A stretch of DNA of 64,000 nt from NCBI GenBank assembly GCA_018340375.1, contig JAFFJZ010000096.1, forward strand, positions 62,001 through 126,000, read 5' to 3'. The notes under the pieces were generated by a model. That model ran no database searches. It was given only the letters and a program-made list of their open reading frames with translations, and had not been told where the DNA came from. Shown piece by piece: positions 24,695-38,409 of this stretch. The position numbers were made by a program, and so were the translations under genes. Numbering within the stretch: the first letter of the stretch is position 1; the number at the start of each line of letters is the position of its first letter. Origin of the DNA: Gonatopus flavifemur (lineage: Eukaryota > Arthropoda > Insecta > Hymenoptera > Dryinidae).

Positions 24695-24957
24695 CACTGG
24701 AAAAAAATTGGGAAGACCAGCTTCCCAAAATTGCCGTGAATAGTGCTCCCAACGTATTGGTGTATCTGTTCTTCCACTTTGGGTGGTCAGATCCTCCAAG
24801 ATGAGAAAATATCTCATCAGCTGAAGTCAGCTGAAGTTGCTGTTCTTTCATCTTGGGAGATCTGACTACCCAAAGTGGAAGAACAGATACGCCAGTATGT
24901 TGGGAGCACTATTTACGGCAATTTTGGGAAGCTGGTTTGTCCAATTTTTTCCCAGTG
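24695..24957. mobile_element. palindromic CACTGG MITE, 263 bp
   Basis: Left half CACTGGAAAAAAATTGGG and its inverted partner CCAATTTTTTCCCAGTG; interior also symmetric (GGTGTATCTGTTCTTCCACT). TA on both sides. It interrupts another AT-rich palindrome whose halves flank it (AACTTTTAAGCGCATA on the left, its diverged complement near 25090). Confidence 0.85.
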
Positions 24958-26449
24958 TATAGACCAATTTTTTCGTTAGGATAAGAATTTTTTCCGTTGA
25001 ATTAAATAATTTTTTTAGTAAATTATGTTAAATTGGTTAAATCAATTAATTAATTTGTTAATCTAACAAAACAAAAGTTGGTCGATATGCACTTACAAGT
25101 TAAATAGTTATTTCAACTAATTTTTTTTCCGTGTGGGCTGGTCAAAATGACTAAGAGGAATTAATACTTTCGATATAAATCAATACAATTCATCCACTTA
25201 AATCAAACAAATGCATGATTGGCAATTCTTTCTACGCAAGTAAAAGTGATCGCATGGGATGAGTACCATGAATATCTGCACAGAAAAAAAAGGTTAGTTG
25301 AACCAACTGACTAAATAGGTTCATATGCGCTTACAAGTTACATAGCTATTCCAATTAATTAGTTGGATAAAACAACTTCATAAATAAATATAATTCATAC
25401 ATTGTCTTAGATGACGAAAATATGAGTTTCTATAGCTGCAGAGAAATTGAGACCTCAATCGAATCCATGATTGGCATTTCGAATAATGAAAAACTGAATA
25501 TTTATATTGTCATATCATACCACATTGTTTTCATTTGTTAAGCTTTTAATTCCTTTCAATTGAAAGTGTTCCATAGATATAAATAGTCTACGTTATAAAT
25601 GCACAAGTACAAAGCATAGTACTTTACACTCATACGGATCCTCATACATAATTTTATAAAAGAATGTCATATTTGTAATAGAAAGAAATCAATTATGCCC
25701 AACTGAAATATGTTCAGAAAAGATTTCTTCATGTTAGGTTTTAAGAACATTTTGGTCTGAAACGCTATAAACTTCAATAGTTAATTCTCAATTGAAATAA
25801 AAAACTAGAGAGCCTAATACGCTGTAATTCAACTGTAAAAAGGATACGCGTTTGCTTCAGCGTCATTTTTATGTCAGGAAGTACGGTAGATTTCAAGTAT
25901 ATAAAATTTAACATTTATGTCACTGTGAAGAATCTGGAATTTTTCTTTACCCTAGCGGTGCACCGAAAGAATTTCGGTTGAAAAATTACCGTGAAATTCC
26001 AGTGATCGAGGGACAAGTAGGAATTTTTTAAAAATATTACTGTGCATCTTGTAAAACTTATAGAAAATATCACTCTCAACGGTTCACTGTAAAAAGAAAG
26101 TCTTAATCTGTTTGCATCTCAATTTTAGACAATACTTTTTTTTTAACAGTAGGAGGTCAGTTCGGTTCGAATTTCGAAATTAGATAGTAGAAAAAGTTCG
26201 GATCGGTCGACATTTCAAAGTGTGGTTCGCGTTTAGTTGGACTCAAAAAATGCATGTGGAGTTCGGTTAGGGTACGGTTTGACTTGAGAAATACATTTCG
26301 AATTCGTTTTGAGATTGGTTCGAGCAGAAATATATGTATATATGAAGTTCGGTTCGGGTTCGATTTGATGGAAAATTCAATTTTCGCCCACAGATTCACC
26401 GAATCATGGAAAAAAATTCCCCGTCCATAGAGGAGCTTTGCCGCCACCA
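24958..26449. other. AT-rich spacer with MITE remnants
   Basis: Contains the right half of the palindrome interrupted by the previous MITE (ending CCGTG near 25133), a related fragment at about 25278-25390, and no credible gene. The open frame at 26157-26462 is low complexity and unrecognised. Confidence 0.45.
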
Positions 26450-26730
26450 CACTGAGAAACAAGATTTGGTTGATATATGTCCCATCAAATTTTTGTTGGT
26501 GTAACTAAAAATTTAGTAACTGCAACCAAAAGTTGCCTGTGCTAATAAAAAAGATTTGACTAAACCACTTTTAGTTCAGGGAATCAAACGTGATTTGGTA
26601 AGATGATTTGCTTGGTACCACCAAATTTTGGTCAGACCCACTACATTTTTAGTTATTCCAACAAAAAATTTTGGTTGGGCATATAATAACAAAATGGTTT
26701 AGTAGGCATAACAAAACAGTTTTCTCAGTG
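26450..26730. mobile_element. CACTGAG MITE, 281 bp
   Basis: TIRs CACTGAGAAA and TTTCTCAGTG, interior with diverged inverted blocks rich in CCAAATTTTGGT. CA on both flanks, a 2-bp duplication. Confidence 0.8.
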
Positions 26731-27632
26731 CATTTCTTGGGGGAAAATGTCATAATTACTTTTTACAGTATGAATTCTACATTGAATCGTCTGCAATATG
26801 GATATTATTTGGTTAACATGGGTCAATTAAATATACGTGAACTTTCATTTCACATGTTACTTGGATTTTATGTATTGAGGATACAACATTACGATCATAT
26901 AGATTTTTAATGTACTATCCTCAACATACAAAATAAGAGTGATACGTGAAATAAAAGTCTACCTGTATCTAATTCATTAACATTTCCAATTTTTATTAAA
27001 TTATTTGAAAACAGTATAATTTGCGCATAAACTGAATGTCAAACCAAGTAATTATATTGTGCTACGCTGACTGAATGAATGATATAAGTAATATTGATAA
27101 TGAGTATCTAAACCTTCCTTCTAAATTCGTTCAATTTCCAAAAACATACTACATTTCAAATAAAATTCTTTAGTCGAATATAAACGAATCAGGAATATCC
27201 AATTGTCAAACATTCCAACATTTGAACAATATGAGATCTCACATGATATTAGGAATCATGATGATAATCATTTACTGATTACAAAATAATCTTATGCAAC
27301 GTGAGAGAATTTATGACCTGGCTAAGTGTGTTTTATGATTCTGCATTCAATGCTCTCATTTTTTTATCATCTTTTGATTGGTACGTGTGTTTGGTTATGA
27401 ATAATAATCATAGTTAATAATAACCACTTTGTGTTTCCACGTCAAAAATTTTAGACATCAACACACATTCACTTTTATGATAAATCGTTATGAGAAACCT
27501 ATTTCGTACTTACTATGTATTTTTTTTCATTTAATACAAATTTCATCGTATTACTGTTATATCGATCGTTTTCTTTTTTATTTACAAAGACGTCTCCAAG
27601 TACTCTTCAATCTCTGAATTTATTAATATTCT

Positions 27633-27669
<37 letters not shown>

Positions 27670-28482
27670 ACACGCATATTACATGTACACGCATATTACT
27701 TTATGTTAGTTCTTATGCGCGGTAAACGAATTTACCTTTCGTTTTTCTGAGAAAAGATAGAAGATATTGTTCTTCCTATAAGTTAACATAATTTCTTTCC
27801 CTCTTTTGAAAATGCAATGTTACTTTTGACTTGTTTCTTGTGCACGCACATGAGAGCGTAACACAATAAAAAACATATTCTCAACCTAAAAATAATAAGA
27901 CTCAAACGTGTTTCACTGTTCTTTGCAGGCTGTCTTGTTTTTTTCAATGGACTCAAGTTGACATTTGTAAGAATTCGTTACGATGTTCTCATGCTTTTAG
28001 AAATCTGAACGAAACTGAAATTTAAGTCGACAATTCAATGATTGTTGTGGAATTCCAATTCAATTCAATTAGCTTTCCATTTGTTTTCTCATAGAACGGA
28101 ACACGTTACGTCCAGTTTGGATGGAATGTATGGAATGTGGGTTACGGATACGTTTTGTGAATGAAACAGAAAGAGATGAAGATAAAAAAAAATAAATTGC
28201 AGTGAGTGACCTCGTCTATTTTCTATCGATAGTTCGAGTTCTATGATATTGTTATATTGTATTCATCTATCATCTGTGCTCAAATGAGTACCATTCACAT
28301 TAGATCTATGTACCATTGCTGTATTTACTATTGCATTGAAGTATATAATTAATTAATACAATTGAGTTTTTCATGGCGTAATTGTTCGAAAACAAAATAA
28401 CTATTGAGACAATCAGTATTGTGTTATTTAACGAGCGAAGTAAAAGCATACGATTGTTTTACGAGTTCACCGCAGTTAATAT

Positions 28483-28513
<31 letters not shown>

Positions 28514-30530
28514 GAATCGTGTGATTTGGTTTCATCTCTCGTGAGGAGAAAAAACTGAATTTGACAAAGATTCTGAACCATGTTATGATTGATACAACGT
28601 GATATTTATTCAACCCAGCATGTTTGGTATCTATTATATGAATTATGTATGCACTGTCTTCGTTATTATATGTTACTTATACAAATTAAGATAGAAAAGA
28701 TTTGTCATAATCAATTTTTTCCTCTTATACGGCAAATATTCGAGTCTTGGATATGTTTGTTGCTTATAATGATAAATATCGGCATTAATTCGTTGATTAA
28801 CTTGAATATATACATTCTCACAATTATATCGTTGAATGGACACGAAAACAAATCTTACGATAATCGCAATTTGATACATTCTTTTAATCAAGATGGATTT
28901 TTTGTTATCACTGTCTCATTTGTACATTTCAATTAATTCATGAGTTCACTATTATACTATATTTTGAGGATACACATTGAATTGACGAACCGATTTATAT
29001 ACACTTGTATCCAAATAAGTAATCCTATAACTCGTCCTTAGTAAAAAATTAATTGACACCTAATTCTTGTGATTTTACATGAAATTGAAAAAAAATCCGT
29101 ATGATTTTTCGATAAAGTTCAAAAGTGAACACTTTCAAAATATTTTTCGTAACCAGTATGTGTATACAGATACTTGTATTCCCAATATACTATATTATAG
29201 TGTACATCTCACACGAGACACGATTAGGTTTGTTTTGTTCTAATGCTTAATGCTTTGTTTCAAGCGATCTATGAAATTTCCTTGACGAATGTGCGACAGA
29301 ATGGTACTGAATCCTAACTATGAAAAACTGATGGGCTTTGAATCCATTCGCAATTCATTGACGGGAGTTCATCAAATATTTCAATCAGACATTCGATTCG
29401 CTTTGAATCACTGATGAATCGTTTGTTTGGTAATATAAACGTGTGATGACTGTCATTAAAAATTACAACTACATTTTTTTCTCGTATCTCAGTATCAGGT
29501 GTACACAGATTTATATGTTTTCAAACCCATAAAAAAAAAAATTTATTCTTAAATTGCGTTCAACTACGTTTACTGGACAGATTATATATCTGTAGTTATA
29601 ACAATGGACAAGTTTTTGATACCCTACTTTCTGAAAGTGATTGTCTTTGTATTTTTTATTTGTGGGTTGGATTTCATATATACAAAAATGATATTATAAA
29701 TATAAACGACAAAGAAAGGATGAGTGAACTCGTTTGATAACGAATGAGATATTCCCAATCAAATATGGCAAGAATCGAACGATCGTTACAATTACTTCTC
29801 TCGTTGAGCATCTGTATTATAATGAAATCGCTTATTTTATTTGTGAGAGGTAAACAAACGGTAAACAAACACGGCAACAGTCAGACAAACAGATGTTAAC
29901 TGTGGAGGAAATGTAATACTTAGGCTTAACAATACTGTAGTTGGATAACATTATATATGCGCTTTGTATTCTCTTATATTTTTGTTGTTTTTTTTCTTGA
30001 ATCTTAAAGCGCAATTAGTGAATATAAAAAAAACCAGGATATTTCAACCAATCATTCACTCAGCCGCAAAGGATTTTTTTCTCATCTTTATGCATTCTGA
30101 AAAAAGGATCGGCCCCTCATCGCAAACTACATTTTTTCTACGCTAAAGATTATATTTACAATTAAGATAATAATTTTCATGGCCGCTAATGTTGATTGTT
30201 GTGTTACGCTCATTTTTTTCATTCCTACGATTCTGTATTTTAATTTTGACGTACGTTCTCGTGTATACATGAATGACTTTGGGGTTTGGATTGTTTTCTT
30301 ACTGACAAAGGAACAATATGATTCATTTTGATGCGTTCTCCAAATTCTGCGGGTAAAAAAGAAAATTCAGAAAAACGTCATTTTGACTCAAGAATGATCG
30401 TTCAATAGTTATCGTGTGAAACAGAATGGAATTTACTCAATTTTTTCCGTGAAAATGCGGTTTGATTTCATGTTGCACTTTTCTGGATGAACTGAATGGA
30501 TCCTCAAAATAACATCACTCCAACAGTCAT

Positions 30531-30667
30531 CACTGATGAGTACGTTACTCGTTACCGTTACTCATTATGTATAAAATATATATAATAAATATATAATTTG
30601 TAAACAAAATATATATTCTCACTTATATTTCATATATAATCAGTAACGAGTAACGTACCCATCACTG
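30531..30667. mobile_element. AT-rich hAT MITE, copy 1
   Basis: Inverted ends (CACTGATGAGTACGTTACTCG and its partner ending CGTACCCATCACTG) around TATATA-rich sequence. Flanks ACAGTCAT and ACAGTTAT match at 7 of 8 bases, the 8-bp duplication expected for hAT. Confidence 0.85.
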
Positions 30668-30735
30668 ACAGTTATTTAGAGATGACTTCAGAATATTTTT
30701 CTGACTGTGCTCTCCTATTTAGGGTGTGATTCCAC

Positions 30736-30871
30736 CAGTGATGGGTACGTTACTCGTTACTGTTACTCATTATATATAAATATATATAATAAATATATAA
30801 TTTGTATACGAAATATATATTGTTATATATATTTTATTTGTAATGAGTAATGAGTAACGTGCCTATCACTG
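30736..30871. mobile_element. AT-rich hAT MITE, copy 2
   Basis: Same family, ends CAGTGATGGGTACGTTACTC and its complement. Flanks GATTCCAC and GATTCCCC match at 7 of 8 bases. Confidence 0.88.
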
Positions 30872-33434
30872 GATTCCCCGAAGTACAAAACTAGTGATCT
30901 TTGAACAAGACTGTAATTATATTAATGCCCCACGTTATGAGGTAACTTGAAAGTGAAAAGATTGATCTGTTACAATCTTCTCACACTTCTTTATCATCCG
31001 TATTGATTTTGAATAATGAATATCAATTCCAAACTATGTGCAACAAACAAAAAATCTATGCTTTCCCCCATTATGTCTCTCTAATATGATAAATTATAAC
31101 AATGTAAAAGAACCCAACGGACGCATTCGATGAAATCGTATCGCAATGTAATTACGGTGCATGTACACACGTAACCGTACGTACAAAACGAATCACATAA
31201 TATAAAAAGACACGTGAATAATTGAATATTTATGATGATAAATGATGATGATGATAATGATGATAAAAATAAAGATGTGTGTATGTGGATGTGTTGTTCG
31301 TCTGTGTACTATCTTTCTTTCTGTGATACTAAATAATAAATAAAATAAACAAAAAGAAAGCGATGTCAACATAATGATAATAGTAATGATAATAATAAGG
31401 AATGCGACGGCGGCCAATTGTATATGTTATCAACGCGTAACTGGTTTTTTTGTCCATGGATCATTATCGGAGTAGTACAACAAAAAAATAAGATCAAGCA
31501 AATAGAATTGTTCAATTACAGTTCATTTTTCGTGTATTTTTATTCCTTTTGTTGTCCCCTCCGACAAAGTGTTTGAATTTATCCGCTAATCAATTTAATA
31601 TTTTACTAGGAGTATAGAATATCGAATGGAATATTTGTAATGAGCATAATAATGATGGATAATAAATATGATACAGATTCTGTAGATAGATTTTCAATAT
31701 AATACAACTATAATACAAATCACACGTGTTCATTGCGGATTATCATCAGTCTCTCTGCTAAACTAATCTCCATTTCTTGTTTGCCTGTTCTCATTTTTTT
31801 TCTTTTTGTCATTTCATTTCGACAAACGTTGTTTGTATTCGTTTTCTTTCGAAGGAGGTTTGTCGATTATAATTACTTATTCATATCAGATTTCCATCCT
31901 CATTTACTTATTCGTATTAGATATTTTTCGCATGTCGCCACATTATCGCGTACAACGATTGCTCATAAAAATCATACACACGAATAGTTCATCGCCATTA
32001 ATTTGCACAAATACTGGAATTGATGGTGCTTATAACTCGAGCGACTTCAAATTCATCATCCCATACATACACATATACTTTCCATTACGCTTTCGATCAT
32101 ATACATATATAAATATAACTATATGTATATATATATATGTGTATTTATATAATGATATTTTTATATTTATATATGCATATATAAGATTTACCTAATATAT
32201 ACGGCACTCATTTAAAATTCTTGTGGCTTCTCGTTCGCACGATTTAGGACCATACGAGCCACTTGTACATATTATTTAGGAATTTATTTACACACACACA
32301 TGCTAATTATCTTGTCCCGACTCGCGCAGGTGTTGATCCTGTTTAGTTTATATTACTTGAAATCGAATGGTCCTTCGTCCTCGACGTCTCACATATTCTT
32401 CTTTGTTAAATAAAACAAGTCTTCGTGTCACCAAATTGCACTTGTATCATTTCACTAAATTCCATGACTTGAATGCCTTTTTTTAATATATAAGTCTTTG
32501 AAACATCATTGTTAGGTGATTTTCATGTAATTCGTTGCATAAAAGTCTTCTTTCTAACATTGTGAACTAGAAGTCTTCATTCTAATGTTAAATCTCAGTC
32601 ATTACATGATTGTAATAGTATTTTAAGTAGTTACAATTTGGATAAATATATAAAAGTAATACTTCAAATATCTACGCATTCACCTTTCTCTATACAATGA
32701 AAAATAACATGTAACAATGTTTTGTTACAAAAAAATGCCCTTCGTACAAATTTTCAATGGAAAAATACGAAGGTTTTTCTTACAACGTAAGAATGAGACC
32801 CCATAACGAATGACCGTTCGTTTGATGCATTGCACACGCATTTATATTTCAATTGTAGTATTGTTCCTCTATATAAATCTGTTTATGTGTAAATTTGTAA
32901 AAGTTAACGTATGAGAATGCGATAGTCGTTCGAGGATATTCAGCATGGCCACCACGACGACGACAACTTTTGTTTACCATTTCGTATTTTCTATTAGATA
33001 CCTTGATATTTGAGGGAGAGTTATAACGAAGACGACAAATACAACTACCATTTACAGTAGTGATATCAAACCGGGTATGTTAGTAAATAATATGATGGTT
33101 GTATTCTGGTAAGGTTTTAATTTTGTTTTCTCCCCTGATTGATATTTTGAATCATTCTTCTGACACTTGGGATATGATATTTCAATTTTTTATATACATA
33201 CATATATATGTATGTACATGTGATTTTCTTTGCAGATATTTTTTCCTTTGAAGCGTTTCTTTCGAAATCTTCCACTAATTTTTCAAGAACGTCTTAATTG
33301 TGTGCGAAGAGGATCATTTCGTGGCGCGTCGTGGCCTTTCTTGTTCGTTATCGTTCAATTAATTAAATGTATAAGCATAATCACAGAAGAAGGGGGTCGA
33401 CACGTCGGTAATATGCTTCCTAAACAATGTCGCT

Positions 33435-33592
33435 TCACCGCAACAATTTAGGCAACAGCACGCCAATCACCAGGCTACCCGTGAGCAGGATCAGGACCTG
33501 CCCGAACCGTTCTTGTTGACTACATGAGCTCGCTCCATTGTACGTCAGTTCTTCGTTCTTCACAACCTCATTCGGATGATTCGAATATTCTT
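33435..33592 (-). CDS. terminal exon of a host membrane- or GPI-anchored protein
   Basis: A good 3' splice site (pyrimidine tract, then TTTACAG) precedes 33592, and the frame stays open for 51 codons to a TGA at 33437-33435. The peptide begins with a polar, Asn/Glu-rich part, then NGASSCSQQERF, then an uninterrupted hydrophobic stretch (QVLILLTGSLVIGVLLP) ending five residues later in KLLR. A small-residue cluster, a short polar spacer and a C-terminal hydrophobic tail is the pattern of a GPI-attachment signal; a simple tail anchor is the alternative. The exon is GC-richer than its surroundings. Upstream exons must lie at higher coordinates, possibly beyond this window; I found none. The protein cannot be named from this exon. 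Confidence 0.65.
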
Positions 33593-33779
33593 CTGTAAAT
33601 AACAAAAAATGGATATAAGTATTCAGGAATCATATTGTTGTATGAAGGAATAGATGAGGAGCAATCTTTTATTTCCGTGTTCCTCATAGGAAACGGAAGT
33701 ATTGTGATGGGGTCAAAAATCCATTATGCAAGAGGAGGTATTTCGTTTTCGCCAAACGCTTTAAAACGTCGAAAAAATG

Positions 33780-35040
33780 CGATTCCCAAAAACGTGTGAG
33801 TGTGTGTATGTATGTGTGTGTGTCTGTCTTTCTGTCTGTTGCTTGTCTGTGTAGATTTTTTGGTTCACGATAACACGGCGAACAAATGGTTTGCTACTAT
33901 AGCACCTACAAAGAAATTTGTTGTTCTTGCAAAAATATTTACTTCATCAGCTAAAACATGGTCTGTTAACAACAGTACATTATGTACCAAGGAGGTAAAG
34001 AGCGTCTTTCAACAACGAGCGTGATGTTTCCAATACGAGTCGTAGGCGCGCGAGCCAAAGACGGGTAATAAAGACATCGCGCGAGGCGTTAAAGACTATA
34101 CCTCCGTGGTGCACACAGTACTTTATGTAACAAAGTACGATTTGTAAGTGTTTTGTATATAAGAGCAACGTGCAAGCACGAGGGACTGTCAACTCCTAGT
34201 ACAATAATGAGTATATTTGCTTACAGTGTGGCATGCCCACCACTGATTCTCCCCCAGTCGCCAAAAACACCGTTTACATGCGTTGAGACGCGCATGAAAA
34301 CACGCGCCAATCGTACTGCGTTATATAAATTTGTTTATGTCAGCAAGGAAATTTAATTGTGTCAATCATTTTTCTTGCTCTTTTAACTAATTTATTTTGC
34401 AGGCACTATAGTAACAGGCATGCTTGTTATGCCAGCAAAACTTTTTTCTCCGTGAACTCTTCATAGAATGCACAGACTCGATTAATGTTTTTACGATTTG
34501 TTTGTCTCATTAGGTTCTCGAGGCCATTGTGATACGGATCGATAATGCGTTTCGAAAATATTGCGAAAAAAAGGATTCGTGGTTATAAAAAATTATGATT
34601 TTGCCATCGCGCATATCTTCGCTTCCTATTATCCGATTGTAATGAAATTTATACTGCGTCTCAGTTATGGTTCTGTAATGGTCTCATATAAGTTTCATCT
34701 CAATCGCTTGGAAAAATGATTTTGAGCAATCTGCATTGTTTAACAATATTTGGAAAGCATGCTTTCCCTGCGTTTGTATTATCCGAATGCCATGGAACTC
34801 TAAGCATAGGTGATTCATAAGATGCTAAATGTGTGATGTAAATTTTAGGCAATTTGAAATTGAGATAAGAAAAAAGTAAGCACTCAACTTCAAAAGGAAA
34901 TTGAAAATTTCCTAAATGCCGCTATTATACGGATATTTTCCATTCTTATCATTCGATTGTTATGAAATTTTTACCACAGTTATATGTAATATCCTATATG
35001 AGTTTCTATTCGATCTCTACTGAAAAACGGGAGAGGGAAA
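33780..35040. repeat. dispersed copy of the 480-bp repeat, with a short inverted element
   Basis: A GTCTGTCT-rich stretch (33800-33855) leads into sequence (34560-35040) with the blocks CTTCCTATTATCCGATTG, CCATATAAGTTTCA-like and GCATGCTTTCCC that recur at 56860-58020. Between them, 33965-34135 has a short inverted pair around ACCTCC and GTAC motifs, and 34430-34456 resembles the end of a CACGGAGA MITE. Confidence 0.6.
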
Positions 35041-35048
35041 GAAAACAT

Positions 35049-35189
35049 CAGTGATGGCTACGTTACTCTTCACTCGTTATTCATATGTAAAATCTATATA
35101 ACAATATATATTTTGTATACAAATTATATATTTATTATATATATTTTATACTTGATGATTAACGGTAACGAGTAACGTACTCATTACTG
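35049..35189. mobile_element. AT-rich hAT MITE, copy 3
   Basis: Ends CAGTGATGGCTACGTTACTC and the complement near GTAACGTACTCATTACTG. Flanking duplication is weak, so this copy is older. Confidence 0.75.
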
Positions 35190-35971
35190 GAAACACCCCT
35201 GATATAAATGGCCGTCAGAAACGGACAGAACCTCTATCCAAATCTAACGGCCATTTTTGTCAGGGATGTTATCGAAAATTGTGATTTTGCCTTCGCTCGT
35301 ATTTCCGATTCCGGTTATCCGATTGCGAACAAACTTACAACATGAATCGAATTGTGTGGATGATTATGCGGATGGAAATTCTTGTAGATACACAGATGGA
35401 TGAAAAAATAAGTTTTTTTAAATTTCGATTAAACGATGTTTTTTCCGACGGATTTTTTGCTCGGTGGAAAAATATGAGGAACATGGGAGTAGGAGAGACC
35501 GGGGTGAGTATACTAACGGTCAAAATCTTGTCGGCAGTGCAAATGCTGCATTATTCAGCCGTGGCTGAAAATCGTAATCGCCGTCGCGTTCATTCGTCCA
35601 AAACGCGCAGTCACGGTGACACATTGTTTGTAAGTGGTGAAACATTTTTAATTTATGAGACACGTAAGTAAAATTTTGCTCCTGTACATTTTTTGTTGCT
35701 ATGTACACAGATTTATTGTTAATGACTTTTCTATTCATCTAGATATGAAGTTTTATAGTTGATTTTCATATAATATGGCATTATTTCCAAGCTGGTGTCA
35801 TAGGTTAGATTCCACATGTGCTCGTAATGAAAAATGACTTTTAGGGGTTGTTGACTAATTTTTTTCGGGGCTAGTTGACCAATCTTATAGGCTAAATGAC
35901 TTGTTGGTATTTCTAATTAATACAGATTTTTTGTTTGTTTTTCATATACTTAGGAAGAGAGGTTTTGTGAG
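35190..35971. other. no recognised gene
   Basis: Short open frames on both strands around 35335-35738 overlap each other and carry no known motif. Nothing else can be supported. Confidence 0.4.
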
Positions 35972-36105
35972 CAGTGATGGGTACGTCACTCGTTACCGTT
36001 ACTCATTATATATAAATTTTATGTGATCAATATATAATTCGTACACAAAATATATATTTTATATATAATGAGTAACGAATAATGAGTAACGTACCCATCT
36101 CATTG
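35972..36105. mobile_element. AT-rich hAT MITE, copy 4
   Basis: Starts CAGTGATGGGTACGTCACTCG and ends with diverged GTAACGTACCCATCTCATTG. Flanks TTTGTGAG and GTCGTGAG match at 6 of 8 bases. A truncated left end of the same family is at 36652-36675. Confidence 0.75.
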
Positions 36106-37229
36106 GTCGTGAGCATAGAGATATGTAGGAATAGAGTGATTTGAGAATAGAGAAAAAAAATAGAGTTCTTGTTCCGCAACGGGATATGCAAAAAGTCGGA
36201 AAGTTTTTACTTAAGAGGGAGAACTGACATCAATTGATTATTCAAACAAGACAGCTGACATTTATCAGGAATTGATTTATATAGATTAATGCTTTATAAA
36301 GTTCGAAAATTTCGAAAATATCCATCAAGAAGAGTAAGAATTTTTATTAGTGTGAAGAAAGCACCCATATGATGTTACTATAATGTTTTGTAAAAGAATT
36401 ACAACTAAATCATTAAATTTCAAAATGCACTGTGAATTTTAGAGATAGGAGGAAGTACTTTTAATTGATGCTGTTCGTATCGGAACTGCTTTTTTCTGGA
36501 TTAGTAGTATTTTTTCTACAGACGAATCTAATAAAAACGGGTGACTTACTCTCTGCTCCATGGAACTGTTTTGTGAAGGTATAGTGAACGAGATTTTTTA
36601 GAATTCGTGAATCACTCAGACAGAATTCTTCAAGAACTCTACACTATTTGGCAGTGATGGGTTCGTTAATCGTAGTGCTTCCGCGAGATTCGAGAAATTA
36701 TTGATCCTGTCTTGTCTTGTCTTGGAAATCGAGACAATATCGAGACGAGATGCGTAAAATAGCATTCAAGACAAGAACAATATGTACCAATCGAGAAAAG
36801 CGTATTGTCGAGATCAGTTGGTCAAGACCTTGACTAAATCTCGATCTTGTATTATCAAAATCACCAATGCGCAGTAAGGACAAATTTTACAGTAAATTAT
36901 TGCAGTGTTGGTTATGAACTTTGTATATCTATATATACTGTATATTTAGATATACAAACAATGTTAAATAACAAAGACGTCGTATAGATAGACCGAGCCC
37001 GTATATGGCGGGGGTTTAAGGAAGACAGAAACAGAAACTCTTCCAACCGTATTTTAAAATAGGCGGGAGAGTTTCTATCCCTCTCAGACTGAAAAACGAT
37101 AGTAAATAAACAGAGCTAATATGTTTGTTTTGCAAGACTACACTACTGCCACGACAGCCGTCACTATATAGTACGACCACGAGTGCTTTCAGATTGGACT
37201 CGCAAACGTTACGAACACGAGGAAAATTT
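36106..37229. other. spacer with CTTGT-type simple repeat
   Basis: Holds a hAT MITE end (36652-36675) followed by AGTGCTTCC and CTTGTCTTGTCTTG (36710-36725). Related sequence occurs inverted near 40270-40440 and again at 54053. No gene seen. Confidence 0.4.
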
Positions 37230-37386
37230 GGTAGGGGGTCTTTTTGCCGAATAAACTTAATTCGACAATCGTTAGTCATTTCTAGAGATCACTACGAAAT
37301 CTCCTAGTGATTTCTAGAGGTGACTATCGATTGTCAAATTACAGTGTATTCGGCGAAAAACGTTTTCGGCAAAACGAGCCCCTACC
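37230..37386. mobile_element. GGTAGGGG palindromic MITE, copy 2
   Basis: Ends GGTAGGGGGTC and GAGCCCCTACC with an inverted interior around ATTCGGC. Flanks GAAAATTT are identical over 8 bases. Related to 17975-18109. Confidence 0.8.
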
Positions 37387-37448
37387 GAAAATTTCCTTGG
37401 GTCCCAAATGGGATTGCCTAAGAACCCGCATGAAAATGAGTGGGTACC

Positions 37449-37934
37449 CACGGAGAAAGATGCAGCTCGGAAGGATAGTAATCTTTAATAGAAAATTGGA
37501 GAATATTTCTTGAAATCTAAGAATTTTTCTCAAGTTCGTAATAAACATAAAACGGTTCAGATTTCTCTTGAATATTGCTCGAAAAACAATGAAAAATTAT
37601 GAATACTTAACAAATAAAAACAAATATGAAATTTCCAAAAGTCGCGCATGAAATTTTACAAAGTAAGTAACAAAATTTTGAAATCTTATTTTCAAATTAC
37701 AGAATTTTGTTATTCACTTTCTAAAATTTCATGCGCGACTTTTGGAAACTTCATATTTGTTTTTATGATTTGTTAAGTATTGATAATTTTTCATTGTTTT
37801 TCGAGCAATATTCAAGAGAAATCTGAACCGTTTTATGTTTATTACGAACTTAAGAAAAATTCTTAGATTTCAAGAAGTATTCTCCAATTTTCTATTAGAG
37901 ATTACTATCCTTCCGGGCAGCATTTTTCTCCGTG
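37449..37934. mobile_element. palindromic CACGGAG MITE, 486 bp
   Basis: Starts CACGGAGAAAGATGCAGC and ends with the complement of CACGGAGAAAAATGCTGC. The interior is a near-perfect palindrome centred near 37690 with AAAAGTCGCGCATGAAATTT in both arms. CC on both flanks. Confidence 0.85.
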
Positions 37935-38409
37935 CCCACGGGTTCCCAGGGATTTACACATAGGCTCTTATCGGAATCACCTGGATTTTTTTGATACGGA
38001 AAACATGAGCCGAAGATTTAGTTTTTCCCTCAGGATCAGGTTATTTGGGTATTTGAAAAACGCTATTTAGGTATCCTATCGTATCCAAAATCACCCGTAG
38101 TGAATGTGCTCGTGTATCCGAGCAAACCACGAACATCGTTTCACCTTTGATTATCTGTTGGCTATAATCAGCAAACGTGACATCATTATGACTGGTGAAA
38201 GTGATTATTTCCTCAAATTGAGGATGATAAACATGAGTTGTGAATTTCCATTTGCGAGTAGTTGCTTCGAAGATACAACCACACGACAATTTTTGTATAC
38301 CAAATTCTTCATCGTTTCATCCATCAATTATGTACTACTACGTAATATGTGTTCTGATAGGTATTGATTGTCTCCGAATTGGATTCACATTGAAACTGTG
38401 TCAAAGTAC

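Larger units (their letters stand above)
26731..33434 (-). other. AT-rich, repeat-poor stretch; possible very long 3' UTR
   Basis: Apart from two hAT MITEs (30531-30871) and TA microsatellites (27640-27665, 28487-28514, 32100-32180) this 6.7 kb lacks the dense elements seen elsewhere. It lies directly downstream of the stop codon of the minus-strand exon at 33435-33592. Pumilio-type TGTAAATA motifs occur on the minus strand near 27587, 30150 and 32280. No protein-coding frame is convincing. That it is transcribed as a 3' UTR is inference. Confidence 0.35.

Noticed and set aside
38041..38289. 82-residue minus-strand open frame next to the transporter fragment
   Set aside because: Composition is slightly coding-like, but no motif, splice site or homologue could be supported.
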